From contig NC_009712.1 of NCBI RefSeq assembly GCF_000017625.1, positions 1,488,001 through 1,552,000 of the forward strand: a stretch of DNA of 64,000 bases, in the 5' to 3' direction. Shown here in pieces: positions 35,756 through 45,827 of this stretch (positions within the stretch are counted from its first letter, which is position 1; the number at the start of each line of letters is the position of its first letter). The notes below the pieces were generated by a model that was not told the origin of the DNA, searched no databases, and saw nothing but the letters and a program-made list of their open reading frames with translations. Both the position numbers and the translations under genes were made by a program. Source of the stretch: Methanoregula boonei 6A8 (GTDB lineage Archaea; Halobacteriota; Methanomicrobia; Methanomicrobiales; Methanospirillaceae).

Positions 35756-38700
35756 TCACGGGTGTCTCCTGGTGAACAGAAGTACTGCAACGCCGATTAT
35801 CGCAAGCACTACCACTACACCGGCAATTCCCATGAGGGGAAGGCCACCGGTTGAAGTTGTCGGTGCTGATGTTGCAGCTGCAGGAGTCAGGACCGGCGCT
35901 TTCTGGCCTGATGCTACAGGTGCTACTGCCGGGACAAGAATATTCTGCGGAAGCGCGGATCCGGGTGCCTGGCCCGGCGCCACCACTGCGGGGAAGTAAA
36001 CGCTGCTGCCGCCACCGCTACCGCCGCCACCGCTGCTGCCGCCGCTGTTGCCATTGTCGACAGAAGAGCTGCTTGAGCTGCTGCCGCTGTTACCGGGGGC
36101 TGCCGCTGTTACTGGGACTGCGACCGTATCCCCTATAAGGGTAACCTGGGTCTGTGCCAGTGCCTGACCGTTGAAGGTCACACCATCGTTCAGCGCGATA
36201 TACGTTTGATCCAGAATGATTCCATTGAACGTAGAATCTGTTCCAAGTGCCGTGTTACCGGAGACAACCCAGTAGACATTCTGGGCCTGCGCTCCGTTCG
36301 CGAGCACAACCTTTGAACCTACGTCGCTACTGAGAACCCCTGTTACCTGGAACACCCAGACTGCATTCGCATTGCCCTGAGCGTCCAGGGTGAGTGTGTT
36401 GGGGATTGTCACACCGGTAGTCCACTTGTAGACACCGGGGGTGAGGGTCGTTCCATCGGTAATAGTCCCGGTGTCCAAGTCGGTGATACCGGGAGTTTGT
36501 GCATTCGCTGCAGTGTATGCTGCCTGCATATCGAGTACAGCGGTATTCAGATTAGCGGGAGTAGGTGCCGTATAGTCTGCCGCATATACTTTTCCGTTAA
36601 CCAGGGAGGATGTCGAAAACTGGCCAGATGAATCATTGGCAAGACTAAAGCCGGTTATTGCTGACGAAACGATGTCCGCCCCTATATCACCGGTGATCAG
36701 TGTGTTCTGCGTGCCGGGCGTTGTCGTCACTCCGGTTTCAGTCAGGATCACATAATTGCCGGCCGTTCCAAGATCAACGGCTGAAGCGCCAGCGAACAGT
36801 CCGTAGGTGCTAAAGTGCGTGGAGGTTGCCGATACGATGTGATTGACGGTATCAACGGTGCTAGGGAGTGATTCCCATGACTGGGTCGCCACGTTGAAGT
36901 ACTCGATCACAAGATTTGCTTCGGTGACACCTGCCGGGAGCGTGGCCGGGTCATAATGCATACTGATGATCACCGAGCTGACATTAGATTCCAGCGCCGG
37001 TGCGGAGATGGTGATGTACCTGCCTACTGCAGTGAATGCCGGAAGAGGCATTCCTGTAACCGGTGGGCGGGTATACGCGGTCACGTTGACCGGTGTGCCG
37101 GCATCTACGCTGTTGTTTGTAGTGAAGGTGATAGTAGTATTGGCTGTCGTCGAGAAGTCAAGAGTTGTCGTTGCTCCTGAAATTATCGCGGTTGTTATCT
37201 GGGAACCGGATCCACTCGGGCTTGCCGGAGCATATGTTGCCGCCGTTGGGCCAGTAACCGTATCTGAGATAAGGGTAACTGCGGTCTGAGCCAGTGCCCG
37301 GCCGTTTAAGGTTGCACCATTACCCAATGCGATATACGTTTGATCCAGGATATTCCCGTTGAATGTAGAGTTTGCTCCAAGCGCCGTATTGCCGGCGACA
37401 ACCCAGTACACGTTATCAGCATTTGCACCGTTAGCAAGGATAATCTGCGAATTCACGCCAGTACTGAGAACTCCTGTTGTCTGGAATACCCAGACTGCAT
37501 TCGAATTACCCTGAGCGTCAAGGGTGAGTGTGTTGGGGATTGTCACGCCGGTAGTCCACTTGTATACACCGGGGGCGAGGGTCATCCCGTTAATACTTCC
37601 GTTGCCAAGTTCGGTGACACCGGGAGTCAGTGCATTCGCCGCAGTGTACGCTGCTTCCATGGCGCTTACTGCGGTCGTCATGGTGGCCGGAGTAGGTGCC
37701 GCATAGTCAGCTGCATAGACATTTCCGGAAACCAGAGGAGATGTCGAAAACTGACCTGATGCATCCAGAACGAGACCAAAGCCGGTCATTGATGACGCAG
37801 CTATGGGGCTCACGCCAATGTTGCCGATGATCGTTGAATTTGTAGTTCCGGTGGTCGTGATCCCGGATTTTGCCAGGATAACGAAATTGCCGGCCGTTCC
37901 AAGATCAACGGTTGTTGGAGTAGTCGTCCCGCCGCTGACAGTTGTCGTCGGGGGGGTTGCCGTTGCCGTTGGGCCGTTAACCGTATCCCCTATAAGGGTA
38001 ACTGCGGTCTGAGCCAGTGCCCGGCCGTTTAAGGTTGCGCCATCGTTCAGCGCAATATACGTCTGATCCAGGATATTCCCATTGAACGTGGAGTTTGCTC
38101 CAAGCGCCGTGTTGCCGGCGACAACCCAGTAAACGTTCTGGGCCTGTGCTCCGTTAGCAAGGATAACCTGCGAATTCACGCCAGTACTGAGAACTCCTGT
38201 TGTCTGGAATACCCAGACTGCATTCGGGTTGTTTTGAGCGTCAAGAGTGACACTGCCGGGAATAGTCACACCGGTACTCCACTTGTACACACCGGGGATG
38301 AGGGTCATCCCGCTGATATTTCCGGCGCCCAGTTCGGCGACACCGGCAGCCTGTGCATTCGCTGCGGTGTACGCTGCTTCCATGTAGCTTACAGCGCTCG
38401 TCATGGTAGCCGGAGTAGGTGCTGCATAGTCAGCGGCATAGACATTTCCGGTAACCTGAGAGGATGTCGAAAACTGACCTGATGAATCCAGAGTGAGACC
38501 AAAGCCGGTCATTGATGACGCAGCTATAGGGCTCACACCAATATTTCCATCAATTGCAGAGGTTCCCGTGGTCGTAATCCCGGATTTTGCCAGGATAGCG
38601 AAATTGCCGGCCGTTCCGAGAGCCACGGTTGTTGCATTGACCGTCGCGCCGGGTGTGGCCTCCGGGAGGGTGGCCGCCGCTGCCGGGCCGTTGACCGTAT

Positions 38701-40858
38701 CCCCGATAAGGGTAACATCGGTTTGTGCCAGTGCCCGGCCATTTAAGGTTGCGTTATCACCGAACGTAATCCCTGTTTGATCCAGGATATTCCCATTCAA
38801 CTCAGAGTTTGCTCCAAGTGCCGTATTGCCGGCGACAACCCAGTAAACGTTCTGGGCATTTGTTCCGTTAGCAAGGATAACATGCGAATTTACGTCACTG
38901 CTGAGGACTCCTGCTATCTGGAATACCCAGACTGCACTCGAATTACCCTGAGCATCCAGTGTGAGATGGGCGGGGATGGTCACACCGGTACTCCACTTGT
39001 ATACACCGGGGGTAAGGGTCGTCCCGTCGGTAATAAGTCCGGCGTTGAGGCCGGTGACATCGGGAGCCTGTGCGTTCGCTGCAGTGTATGCGGCTTGCAT
39101 GTCGTTTACCGCAGTAGTCATGGTACCCGGAGTGGGTAACGCATAGTCAGCTGCATATACATTACCGGTAGTAACCAGAGACGATTTTGAAAACTGGTAC
39201 GATGGATCCATCACAAGGCCAAATCCTGTTATGGCTGTCGCAGCAATCGGGCTCACGCCAATATTGCCGACAATCTGTGTGGCCTGTGTGCCTGTTGTGG
39301 TCGAGATGCCGGATTTTGCCAGGATAGCGAAATTGCCGGCCGTTCCGAGATCGACAGTGGTTGCATTGCCCGACACAGGAACCGAGCTGCCGGGTGGTGC
39401 CGGCATGGTGTTGGTGACTGCGTGGTCAAAGTCTGCAAGCAGGACGCCATCTGATGATGTTACGGTGCCTGCCGTGTAACTGACATTAACCGTATCACCA
39501 TATGCAATAGGCGTGCCGGAGGTTGTCAGGTCAATTTTGGTGGGGGTTGAATTAAGTGCGGCTGCACTGAACGCCAGTTGGGGTCCTGCGCCGTTAATCT
39601 TATACGTGAAATTTTCGAAATTACCCGCCGGGCTTGACATAGCCTTGTCGAATGTGACGGTGATCACTGTTCCGGCCGCGTTGGTCGCTGCTGAAGTAAC
39701 GGTCGGGGCTGTCGGCATGGTGTTGGTAACGGTGTGGTCAAAGTCTGCAAGCAGAGTGCCATCTGATGCTGTTACGGTGCCTGCGCTGTAACTGACATTA
39801 ATTGTATCACCGGACGCAATAGGCGTGCTGAGTGCGGTCAGGTCAATACTGGTGGTCCCGTTAAGAGCAGCTGCACCGAACGTCCCGGTCACTGCGTTGT
39901 TAATCTTATACGTGAAGTTTTCTACATTGCCGGCCGGGCTGGTCATTGCCTTGTTGAAGGTGACGGTGATCACTGTTCCGGCTGCGTTGGTCGCTGCTGA
40001 AGTAACGGTCGGGCCTGCAGCCGCGCCCAATGTCACCGGCGCCGGATCTGTTACGAACGTATTGGCGTCAAGCGTAACCGCGGTCTGTGCCAGTGCTTTG
40101 CCGGTAAATGTTGCACCGGTCTGTACTGCAATACTTGTGTGATCCAGGATATTCCCATTGAAGTCAGTGTAGGTTCCAATCTGCGTTGCGCCGGCAACTA
40201 CCCAGAAGACATTCTTTGCCTGTGCTCCATTCACAAGGATAACATTCCCTGCATTGGAGGAACTAGTAGTTCCTGATGCCGTAGTGAAAGTTCCGGGGAT
40301 CTGGAATACCCAGACTGCATTCGGGTTGCCTTGAGCGTCCAGAGTGACGCCTGATAAATTTATGACCACGTTAGGGCTGCCGGTGTCAAACTTATAAAGA
40401 CCCGAATCGAGTATCAGCCCACCAATGTTTCCGGCATTTCCAATGTCAGTATAATCTGCCGGAGTCTGACCATTGGCAGTGGTGTACGCTGTCCCCATGT
40501 CACTTACAGCGGTGAGCAAGGTAGCAGGAGTAGGTGCCGCATAGTCGGCGGCATAGACACTCCCATTAACATACGTAGATGTTGAAAACTGGTTCGAGGG
40601 ATCCGCAATGAGGCTGAACCCGGTTATGGTTGTCGCAGCAGCAGGACTCACCCCGATATTGCCGGTGATGTCTGTAGCTCCTGTGGTCGAGATTCCTGCT
40701 TGTGCCAGGATCGCATAATTACCAGCTGTTCCAAGATTAACAGCTGTTGCATTGTTGCCCATTACGCCGGGAATTAACACGGCTGTCATAAGGCAGATCA
40801 ATGCTACGGTCAAAACAAGGGAGAAAGGTTTTCCCCCACTTTTTTTCAAACGTGTCAT
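35756..40858 (-). CDS. Giant DUF3494 (ice-binding-like) surface adhesin with C-terminal anchor
   Basis: A 1700-residue secreted protein with a signal peptide, five DUF3494 beta-helix domains (starting near 40748, 39362, 38638, 37917 and 36782), two SwmB/Ig-like repeats between domains 1 and 2 (SAATNAAGTVITVTFDKAMS), a unique ~180-residue domain before domain 5, a Ser/Gly-rich linker and a C-terminal helix with RRHP tail. Each DUF3494 unit begins LGTAGN(F/Y)(A/V)IL. An ATG at 40864 is nearer the ribosome site, but 40858 has good AAGGAG spacing and aligns with the paralogue start. Ice binding is not implied; adhesion or S-layer association is more likely. Confidence 0.88.
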   Translation of the reverse strand: MTRLKKSGGKPFSLVLTVALICLMTAVLIPGVMGNNATAVNLGTAGNYAILAQAGISTTGATDITGNIGVSPAAATTITGFSLIADPSNQFSTSTYVNGSVYAADYAAPTPATLLTAVSDMGTAYTTANGQTPADYTDIGNAGNIGGLILDSGLYKFDTGSPNVVINLSGVTLDAQGNPNAVWVFQIPGTFTTASGTTSSSNAGNVILVNGAQAKNVFWVVAGATQIGTYTDFNGNILDHTSIAVQTGATFTGKALAQTAVTLDANTFVTDPAPVTLGAAAGPTVTSAATNAAGTVITVTFNKAMTSPAGNVENFTYKINNAVTGTFGAAALNGTTSIDLTALSTPIASGDTINVSYSAGTVTASDGTLLADFDHTVTNTMPTAPTVTSAATNAAGTVITVTFDKAMSSPAGNFENFTYKINGAGPQLAFSAAALNSTPTKIDLTTSGTPIAYGDTVNVSYTAGTVTSSDGVLLADFDHAVTNTMPAPPGSSVPVSGNATTVDLGTAGNFAILAKSGISTTTGTQATQIVGNIGVSPIAATAITGFGLVMDPSYQFSKSSLVTTGNVYAADYALPTPGTMTTAVNDMQAAYTAANAQAPDVTGLNAGLITDGTTLTPGVYKWSTGVTIPAHLTLDAQGNSSAVWVFQIAGVLSSDVNSHVILANGTNAQNVYWVVAGNTALGANSELNGNILDQTGITFGDNATLNGRALAQTDVTLIGDTVNGPAAAATLPEATPGATVNATTVALGTAGNFAILAKSGITTTGTSAIDGNIGVSPIAASSMTGFGLTLDSSGQFSTSSQVTGNVYAADYAAPTPATMTSAVSYMEAAYTAANAQAAGVAELGAGNISGMTLIPGVYKWSTGVTIPGSVTLDAQNNPNAVWVFQTTGVLSTGVNSQVILANGAQAQNVYWVVAGNTALGANSTFNGNILDQTYIALNDGATLNGRALAQTAVTLIGDTVNGPTATATPPTTTVSGGTTTPTTVDLGTAGNFVILAKSGITTTGTTNSTIIGNIGVSPIAASSMTGFGLVLDASGQFSTSPLVSGNVYAADYAAPTPATMTTAVSAMEAAYTAANALTPGVTELGNGSINGMTLAPGVYKWTTGVTIPNTLTLDAQGNSNAVWVFQTTGVLSTGVNSQIILANGANADNVYWVVAGNTALGANSTFNGNILDQTYIALGNGATLNGRALAQTAVTLISDTVTGPTAATYAPASPSGSGSQITTAIISGATTTLDFSTTANTTITFTTNNSVDAGTPVNVTAYTRPPVTGMPLPAFTAVGRYITISAPALESNVSSVIISMHYDPATLPAGVTEANLVIEYFNVATQSWESLPSTVDTVNHIVSATSTHFSTYGLFAGASAVDLGTAGNYVILTETGVTTTPGTQNTLITGDIGADIVSSAITGFSLANDSSGQFSTSSLVNGKVYAADYTAPTPANLNTAVLDMQAAYTAANAQTPGITDLDTGTITDGTTLTPGVYKWTTGVTIPNTLTLDAQGNANAVWVFQVTGVLSSDVGSKVVLANGAQAQNVYWVVSGNTALGTDSTFNGIILDQTYIALNDGVTFNGQALAQTQVTLIGDTVAVPVTAAAPGNSGSSSSSSSVDNGNSGGSSGGGGSGGGSSVYFPAVVAPGQAPGSALPQNILVPAVAPVASGQKAPVLTPAAATSAPTTSTGGLPLMGIAGVVVVLAIIGVAVLLFTRRHP
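36150..40750 (-). repeat. Degenerate ~720-base DUF3494 repeats and two ~300-base Ig-like repeats
   Basis: Units 2 to 4 recur about every 720 bases with shared words such as the antisense of GTAGNF. Two SwmB-like copies lie at about 39400-39700 and 39710-40020. Units are more diverged than in the plus-strand paralogue. Confidence 0.7.
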
Positions 40859-40895
40859 GTTCATACTCCTTGATAGCCTTCCCTGATGTCAGCCC

Positions 40896-40905
40896 GGAAT
40901 ATACT
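40896..40905 (-). promoter_or_regulatory. TATA box of the giant DUF3494 gene
   Basis: AGTATATTCC on the minus strand lies ~45 bases before ATG 40858 and ~20 bases downstream of the proximal copy of the shared upstream element. Confidence 0.5.
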
Positions 40906-40910
40906 CACTT

Positions 40911-40990
40911 CGTCAAAAATCAGTTTTTAGAGCAAAATTTGGACTATTGGAACGCGATTTGCCAAAAAGCAGTTTTTGGAGCAAAATTTG
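40911..40990 (-). promoter_or_regulatory. Two copies of a ~30-base element shared with the other DUF3494 gene
   Basis: Minus strand, 40990-40960 (distal) and 40941-40911 (proximal), 49 bases apart. Each begins CAAATTTTGCTCyAAAA and continues CTG, then T-rich, TTTTTGrC. The distal copy matches the element at 56596-56626 at 27 of 31 positions and the proximal copy at 23 of 30. The proximal copy begins 83 bases before ATG 40858. Confidence 0.6.
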
Positions 40991-42052
40991 CAACAAAGAG
41001 TACCCGCTGTTTTTTTTTAAACGGGTGAAATGTATCACCGGTACTACAGCGGGCATATAATGTGTGGATGCAGCGCCAGACGCCTCATTCCACGAACCAG
41101 GTACGATTACCCGTACATCCAGAGAATATGATGGAGAGTACCGGTATTCGGTCATGAAAACAGCAACCGGATGTATGTCCGGGATTTCCACAAAAATCAC
41201 GTACGCTTGAGCAGACAATTTCGTCTTCGATCCAACCGGTACAATTTCGGGGATGGGGAACCGGGAATGCGTTTGGACTTGTGCATCCCACAAAAAAGAG
41301 CCGGTGTCAGTACTTCCCTCAGTTCAGACTGGCCCAACAACTCCCAAAAACCGGTAAGGGTCAGGTAAAAACCGAAAACACCCACCATTATTCATCATTT
41401 TCCTGCACCCCCCAATCCGGATTCTGGTCCATAATGGCCTCTGGGGACCCGATCGGGCGCCAGATGATACAAAGTCCGATCCAAAAAACACCCCGTACAG
41501 AACACCGCTAAAGGGAAAAATATAATGCCCCTGAATTTTCCCGGTTTGTGATTTTAACCCCAAATAGCGGGAATAATTCCCGCGGTGGACAAACGTGTTC
41601 CATTTTTGTGTCCACCACCGGACCCTGATAAGAAAACAAGCCCGTTTTGGCCCCGGATTGAGGGGGAGGGACTTTAGGTCTGAAGGCAGGGAGATTTTGC
41701 CTGCCCAAGGGGATGATCATTCAATGTCCGGGGGGATATATTAGAGAAGTACCGGATTTGTCCGGGTTTTACAAGTTCCGGCGTGATCCAGACGGGTTCA
41801 TGACGATTTATCGTGAACTACTAACGGTTCATCATCCTACATGAGCGTGCATTCGGACAATCCCGTATTTCTCCTGAAGCGGAAAAATCGATCACGTAGT
41901 TTTCGAGTTCTTCTCAAAATCGATGAAATTTCCGGGTTTATTCAGATTCGGAATAAATTTTTATTTTTTTTTTTGAATGCTCACTCAATGTACTGGTGTA
42001 GCAGATCCGTGATGTGTGACATGGAAATAAGGTATGAGATAATACCTGTACT
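40991..42052. other. Non-coding interval with palindromes
   Basis: About 1.06 kb with no supported gene. It contains a perfect hairpin GCGGGAA/TTCCCGC (41567-41583, 3-base loop) directly followed by an inverted repeat GGTGGACA/TGTCCACC (41584-41616, 17-base spacer), and a T10 run near 41959-41973 flanked by AT-rich sequence. Confidence 0.45.
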
Positions 42053-42832
42053 TCAGCCGTTACATTCCCCATTGACACAGGAGCTGTTACCGGTGCAGTA
42101 CGTATTGTTCCCGCCACACGCCGGGTGACACTGTAAATCCTGCCCGAAAACATACCCGGAATTGCATCCACGGCATTGCCCGTTGACACAAACGCTGTTT
42201 CCTGTACAATACGCACTTCCTCCGCAGGACTGGTGACACAGATTATCGCTTCCAAGAACATATCCGGCTGAACAGGGAGGATTATTCAGATAGTCCTGCA
42301 AGGCTTTTGGGGTATTGAAACTCCATCCGGTGTAATATCGTGGATTATCAACAGCACAAATGCCGGGATCTGCGCATACAAGATATCCTGCTGTGGTCTC
42401 CACTGCAATCCATTCACCGGGTGATACTTCCGCTAATACCCATGCGTGATCTGCTTCCTGGATTGAACTGATATTCTGGTCAACACTTCCTACTTCGATA
42501 GTTGCATTTATTCCCCGGGTTTCTACCATATCCCAGACATCCTGTGACATCTGGGCACACACAAACATATCGGGCAGACTGTACGTGTGGGTTTTATGAT
42601 ATTCCTCAACAATGGTTTTGGCCGTTTCTATATTTTGATCCCGTAACCATTCAGGAGTGGTAGTTACACCATACGCTTGAGTATACGCTGGAGTGGCATT
42701 ATCGGATTGGGCCGGATATTGGTTATTCGTTACATTACTGGTACAACCGGCGGTAAAAATTACTATTACGAAGAGAAAGAGGATACTAAAAATACACATC
42801 AGATCTGTATTTTTTTTTGGAGATTCTCCCAT
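42053..42832 (-). CDS. Transglutaminase-like lipoprotein with two cysteine-rich EGF-like repeats
   Basis: A 259-residue protein. It has a hydrophobic signal and a lipobox-like TAGC at residues ~27-30 (FVIVIFTAGC). A transglutaminase/NlpC-like middle domain has Cys in MFVCAQMSQDVWDM, His in ADHAWVLAEV and an acidic partner nearby. Two C-terminal repeats (CSAGYVLGSDNLCHQSCGG and CNSGYVFGQDLQCHPACGG, each ending in CTGNSxCVNGxC) are EGF-like with six or more cysteines. Such repeats suggest disulfide-bonded surface adhesion. The active-site pattern suggests peptide or amide chemistry, but this is not proven. Confidence 0.65.
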   Translation of the reverse strand: MGESPKKNTDLMCIFSILFLFVIVIFTAGCTSNVTNNQYPAQSDNATPAYTQAYGVTTTPEWLRDQNIETAKTIVEEYHKTHTYSLPDMFVCAQMSQDVWDMVETRGINATIEVGSVDQNISSIQEADHAWVLAEVSPGEWIAVETTAGYLVCADPGICAVDNPRYYTGWSFNTPKALQDYLNNPPCSAGYVLGSDNLCHQSCGGSAYCTGNSVCVNGQCRGCNSGYVFGQDLQCHPACGGNNTYCTGNSSCVNGECNG

Positions 42833-43178
42833 GCTATAGCATTCCGGTAACGGGTATTATAATTATCCTGCACCGGGCTTTACGTATTTTTCTAAAATCC
42901 GGATGAATAGAATGCAATTTGGGGAATCTGCGATCAAGCGGGACTTTTTAATGCGACAAACCCGATATACCGGTTTACTTCCCGGTATTTTATCACCCAC
43001 CCGGTATGTGCATAACATTGGGGGACACGAACGGTAATTTCGATCATTCTGTCTTCAGTAAAACCGACATTGGATCAGATTTTCTCCAGAGTCCTCGTTT
43101 CATGCAGTGAAACTGGACGAAATGTTTATTGGCTGAGACCATCAGCATTCATACAATCGGGGCTCTCGATCGGTCTTT
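42833..43178. other. Divergent promoter region of lipoprotein and kinase
   Basis: 346 bases between two divergent genes. A TATA-like ATGTTTATTGG lies at 43119-43129, giving a short leader to ATG 43179. No gene was found. Confidence 0.4.
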
Positions 43179-45149
43179 ATGATTTCTGTTCTCTACGTAG
43201 ATGATGATTCTGACCTCCTTGACACAGGCAAATCATATCTTGAGCAGACACAGGAATTTGCCGTGGTCACCGCATCATCGGGTTCTGCTGCACTCGAACT
43301 GATTAGATCCAACGGGATCCAGGCCATCGTCTCCGATTACCAGATGCCGGATATGGATGGCATCGCATTGTTACAGCAGATCCGGGCGATGAATAACAAT
43401 ATCCCGTTTATCATGTTTACCGGTAAAGGCAGGGAAGAAATTGCGGTCAAATCCTTTGAAAACGGTGCTGACTTTTATCTCCAGAAAGGAGGAGACCCTG
43501 AATCCCTGTTTGCCGAGCTTATGCACAAGATCAAGGTGGCCGTCGAGCACCGCCAGGCTGATGCACAGGTTACCGCCGTAAACAGGCTCTATGCGGTGCT
43601 ATCCGCCACCAACAAGGCAATCCTTCATTTTCATGATAAATCAAAATTACTCGACGAGATCTGCCGGATTGTTGTTGCCGACGGCGGCATAACAATGGCA
43701 TGGGCCGGATTTGTTAATGAAGAAAAACATCTCATCAAAAACGTTGGAACATCCGGCAGGATTGACGGCGTCCCCGATGCGATCGCACTATCCACTGATG
43801 ACGCTCCCGCAGGGAAGAATCCCACCGAAACTGCATTCCATACGGGAACCGTTTATGTCTGTAACGATATAAAAAGCGATCCGGCGATTGCACCATGGCA
43901 GAAAGAGGCACTTGGACGAGGCTATCGTTCACTTGCCGCGTTCCCATTCGCGCTTAATACCCGGAATGCAGGGGTCATTACATACTATGCTTCAAAACCG
44001 GGATTTTTTAATGATCGGATCATCCGGCTTCTCGAAGATCAGTCCGGGGATATCTCGTTTGCGCTCGAAACACTTGATCACGAAGAGCAACGAACAGCCG
44101 CCAAACATGAACTGGAAGAATCAGAACTCAGGTATCGCCGGCTGTTTGAAGCTGCACAGGACGCGATCCTTATCCTCGACGGAGAGACCGGCGAAATTAT
44201 CGACGCGAATAAATTCATTCTCGACATGATGGGCTACCCGCTGGAGTATTTCGTTGGCAAGAATCTCTGGGAACTGGGATTTCTCAAAAACAAATCCTTT
44301 GCAATAGAGACGTTTACGAAGTTGAAAACCGAGGGGTATATCCGGTACGAAGATCTGCCCATGGAGACCCGGCAGGGTAAAGCTATCAGTGTGGAGTTTG
44401 TCAGCAATGTCTATCTTGTAGGGGACAAGAGGATTATCCAGTGCAATATCAGGAATGTCACTGAACGAAAACGTGCTGAAGATGCACTCGCTCTTGCCAG
44501 CAGGAAATTGAGCCTGATGTCAACGATTACCCGCCATGATATCATGAACCAGCTCATGGTGCTCTCCGGTTCCCTTGACCTCGCACAAAAATCCGCAAAA
44601 GAACCCCAAAGAACAGTCCATATGAACCGGGCGAAAAAAGCGGCAAACACTATTCAGCGCCAGATCGAATTTACCAAGGAATATGAGGATCTCGGAAGCA
44701 AGGCACCGGCGTGGCAGAGTTTATCCGGGGTTGTCCATTCCGCTGAATCACAGTTGGCCCCTAATCCCATTATCCTTGAAATTTCCGACGACTCCCTTGA
44801 AATATACGCCGACACGCTCCTTGAAAAGGTCTTTTACAACCTTTTTGATAATACCCGGAAATACGGGGGCGCAGTAACACGCATAAGTATATCCCACCAT
44901 CCAGCCGTTAGCGGGCTCATTATCACCATTGCGGATAATGGGATCGGAATATCTGTCGAAGATAAACAGCGCCTGTTCGAACGCGGCTTTGGGAAAAATA
45001 CCGGCCTTGGCCTTTTCCTTTCCCAGGAGATCCTCTCAATTACCGGCATTTCCATAAGTGAGACCGGAACCCCGGGCAAAGGTGCACAATTTGAGATCCT
45101 GGTACCGGAAGAAGCATTCCGGTTTAAGAAAGAACCGGCACCATCATAA
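43179..45149 (+). CDS. Hybrid sensor: receiver - GAF - PAS - histidine kinase
   Basis: A 656-residue cytoplasmic protein of the same type as the 12.7 kb kinase. Receiver ~1-120 (YVDDDS, Asp53 in SDYQMPDMDG, Lys in LQKGGD), GAF ~140-300, PAS ~320-440 (LFEAAQDAILILDGETGEII), a dimerisation helix with RHDIMNQLMVLSG, and HATPase (FYNLFDNTRKYGG, DNGIGISVEDK, GLGLFLSQEI). The start at the receiver is clear. It lies ahead of the kai-like cluster but is separated from it by ~400 bases, so it need not be part of it. Confidence 0.9.
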   Translation: MISVLYVDDDSDLLDTGKSYLEQTQEFAVVTASSGSAALELIRSNGIQAIVSDYQMPDMDGIALLQQIRAMNNNIPFIMFTGKGREEIAVKSFENGADFYLQKGGDPESLFAELMHKIKVAVEHRQADAQVTAVNRLYAVLSATNKAILHFHDKSKLLDEICRIVVADGGITMAWAGFVNEEKHLIKNVGTSGRIDGVPDAIALSTDDAPAGKNPTETAFHTGTVYVCNDIKSDPAIAPWQKEALGRGYRSLAAFPFALNTRNAGVITYYASKPGFFNDRIIRLLEDQSGDISFALETLDHEEQRTAAKHELEESELRYRRLFEAAQDAILILDGETGEIIDANKFILDMMGYPLEYFVGKNLWELGFLKNKSFAIETFTKLKTEGYIRYEDLPMETRQGKAISVEFVSNVYLVGDKRIIQCNIRNVTERKRAEDALALASRKLSLMSTITRHDIMNQLMVLSGSLDLAQKSAKEPQRTVHMNRAKKAANTIQRQIEFTKEYEDLGSKAPAWQSLSGVVHSAESQLAPNPIILEISDDSLEIYADTLLEKVFYNLFDNTRKYGGAVTRISISHHPAVSGLIITIADNGIGISVEDKQRLFERGFGKNTGLGLFLSQEILSITGISISETGTPGKGAQFEILVPEEAFRFKKEPAPS

Positions 45150-45557
45150 AAATCCGGGGTGGATTAACTCCATCTCCCTCTGTGTCATGCATCCCGTTAT
45201 CAAAAAGCGGCGGAGTATGTGAGGAACCCTTTCACAAATCGCCGGAACTTATGGGGTGCAAAGAAGAGGAGCAGCCTGCGAGACCCCCTGAGCGGAATCG
45301 TAAATCGCAAGAACGATCGTAGCTACTAAGCGTACGGGTCACTACTATCCAAAAGGATAAAATTAGGGGAACGTTCCACCTTTTTTGACCGGTGGATCAG
45401 CAGTACAGGGATGTATCCCGACAGGAGATTGCATCACTTGATCCTGTTAAAAAAATGAAAGTAATATCCGGCAATACTCAGGCGTTTATATGTTCCAAAA
45501 ATTGCAATACGGGAATTCCTTTTTAAGCATTTAAAAAAAGTTTTGAGTATCAGACAT
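45150..45557. other. Intergenic region before the kai-like cluster
   Basis: About 400 bases with no supported gene. It holds a palindrome GGAACGTTCC (45370-45379) and a TATA-like CATTTAAAAAAAG (45529-45540), ~25 bases before the ATG at 45558, consistent with a leaderless start of the downstream operon. Confidence 0.4.
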
Positions 45558-45827
45558 ATGATTAAAACAGTTGTTGCTGCAATCGCAGCCCTCTCTGTCA
45601 CAGAGCAGGCCGGATATATCAGAGAGCCTGTGCCAGATTCCCGGAAAACCTTCATGAAGATTATGAATCCACTCATCGTCACGCCTTTACTACGTGACAC
45701 CAGTACTCCGTTCCGGATCACCTGCGGCCAGTACATCCCCGGGAAGAGTGAAGTACCATTTCCCTTGTATATAATCGACGAAGATTCCAGATTTATAGGG
45801 GATCTCAGGGAAGTGCTAGCATCATGA
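45558..45827 (+). CDS. Small protein of unknown function preceding kaiC-like gene
   Basis: An 89-residue frame starting MIKTVVAAIAALSVTEQAG and ending in SRFIGDLREVLAS. The stop overlaps the kaiC start by 4 bases (ATGA), as in the other operons here, and a TATA-like box sits ~25 bases before the ATG. No recognisable domain was seen. A TTG at 45543 is an alternative start. A 148-residue minus-strand frame covers the same bases but lacks a promoter. Coding status is only moderately supported. Confidence 0.45.
   Translation: MIKTVVAAIAALSVTEQAGYIREPVPDSRKTFMKIMNPLIVTPLLRDTSTPFRITCGQYIPGKSEVPFPLYIIDEDSRFIGDLREVLAS

Noticed and set aside
36956-40142. Several plus-strand frames inside the giant DUF3494 gene
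   Set aside because: Shadows produced by the repetitive beta-helix coding; the minus-strand frame is continuous over 5.1 kb.
45482-45520. TTCCAAAAATTGCAAT near the kai promoter resembling the shared DUF3494 element
   Set aside because: Only a short, partly AT-driven match; below the level that distinguishes it from chance.
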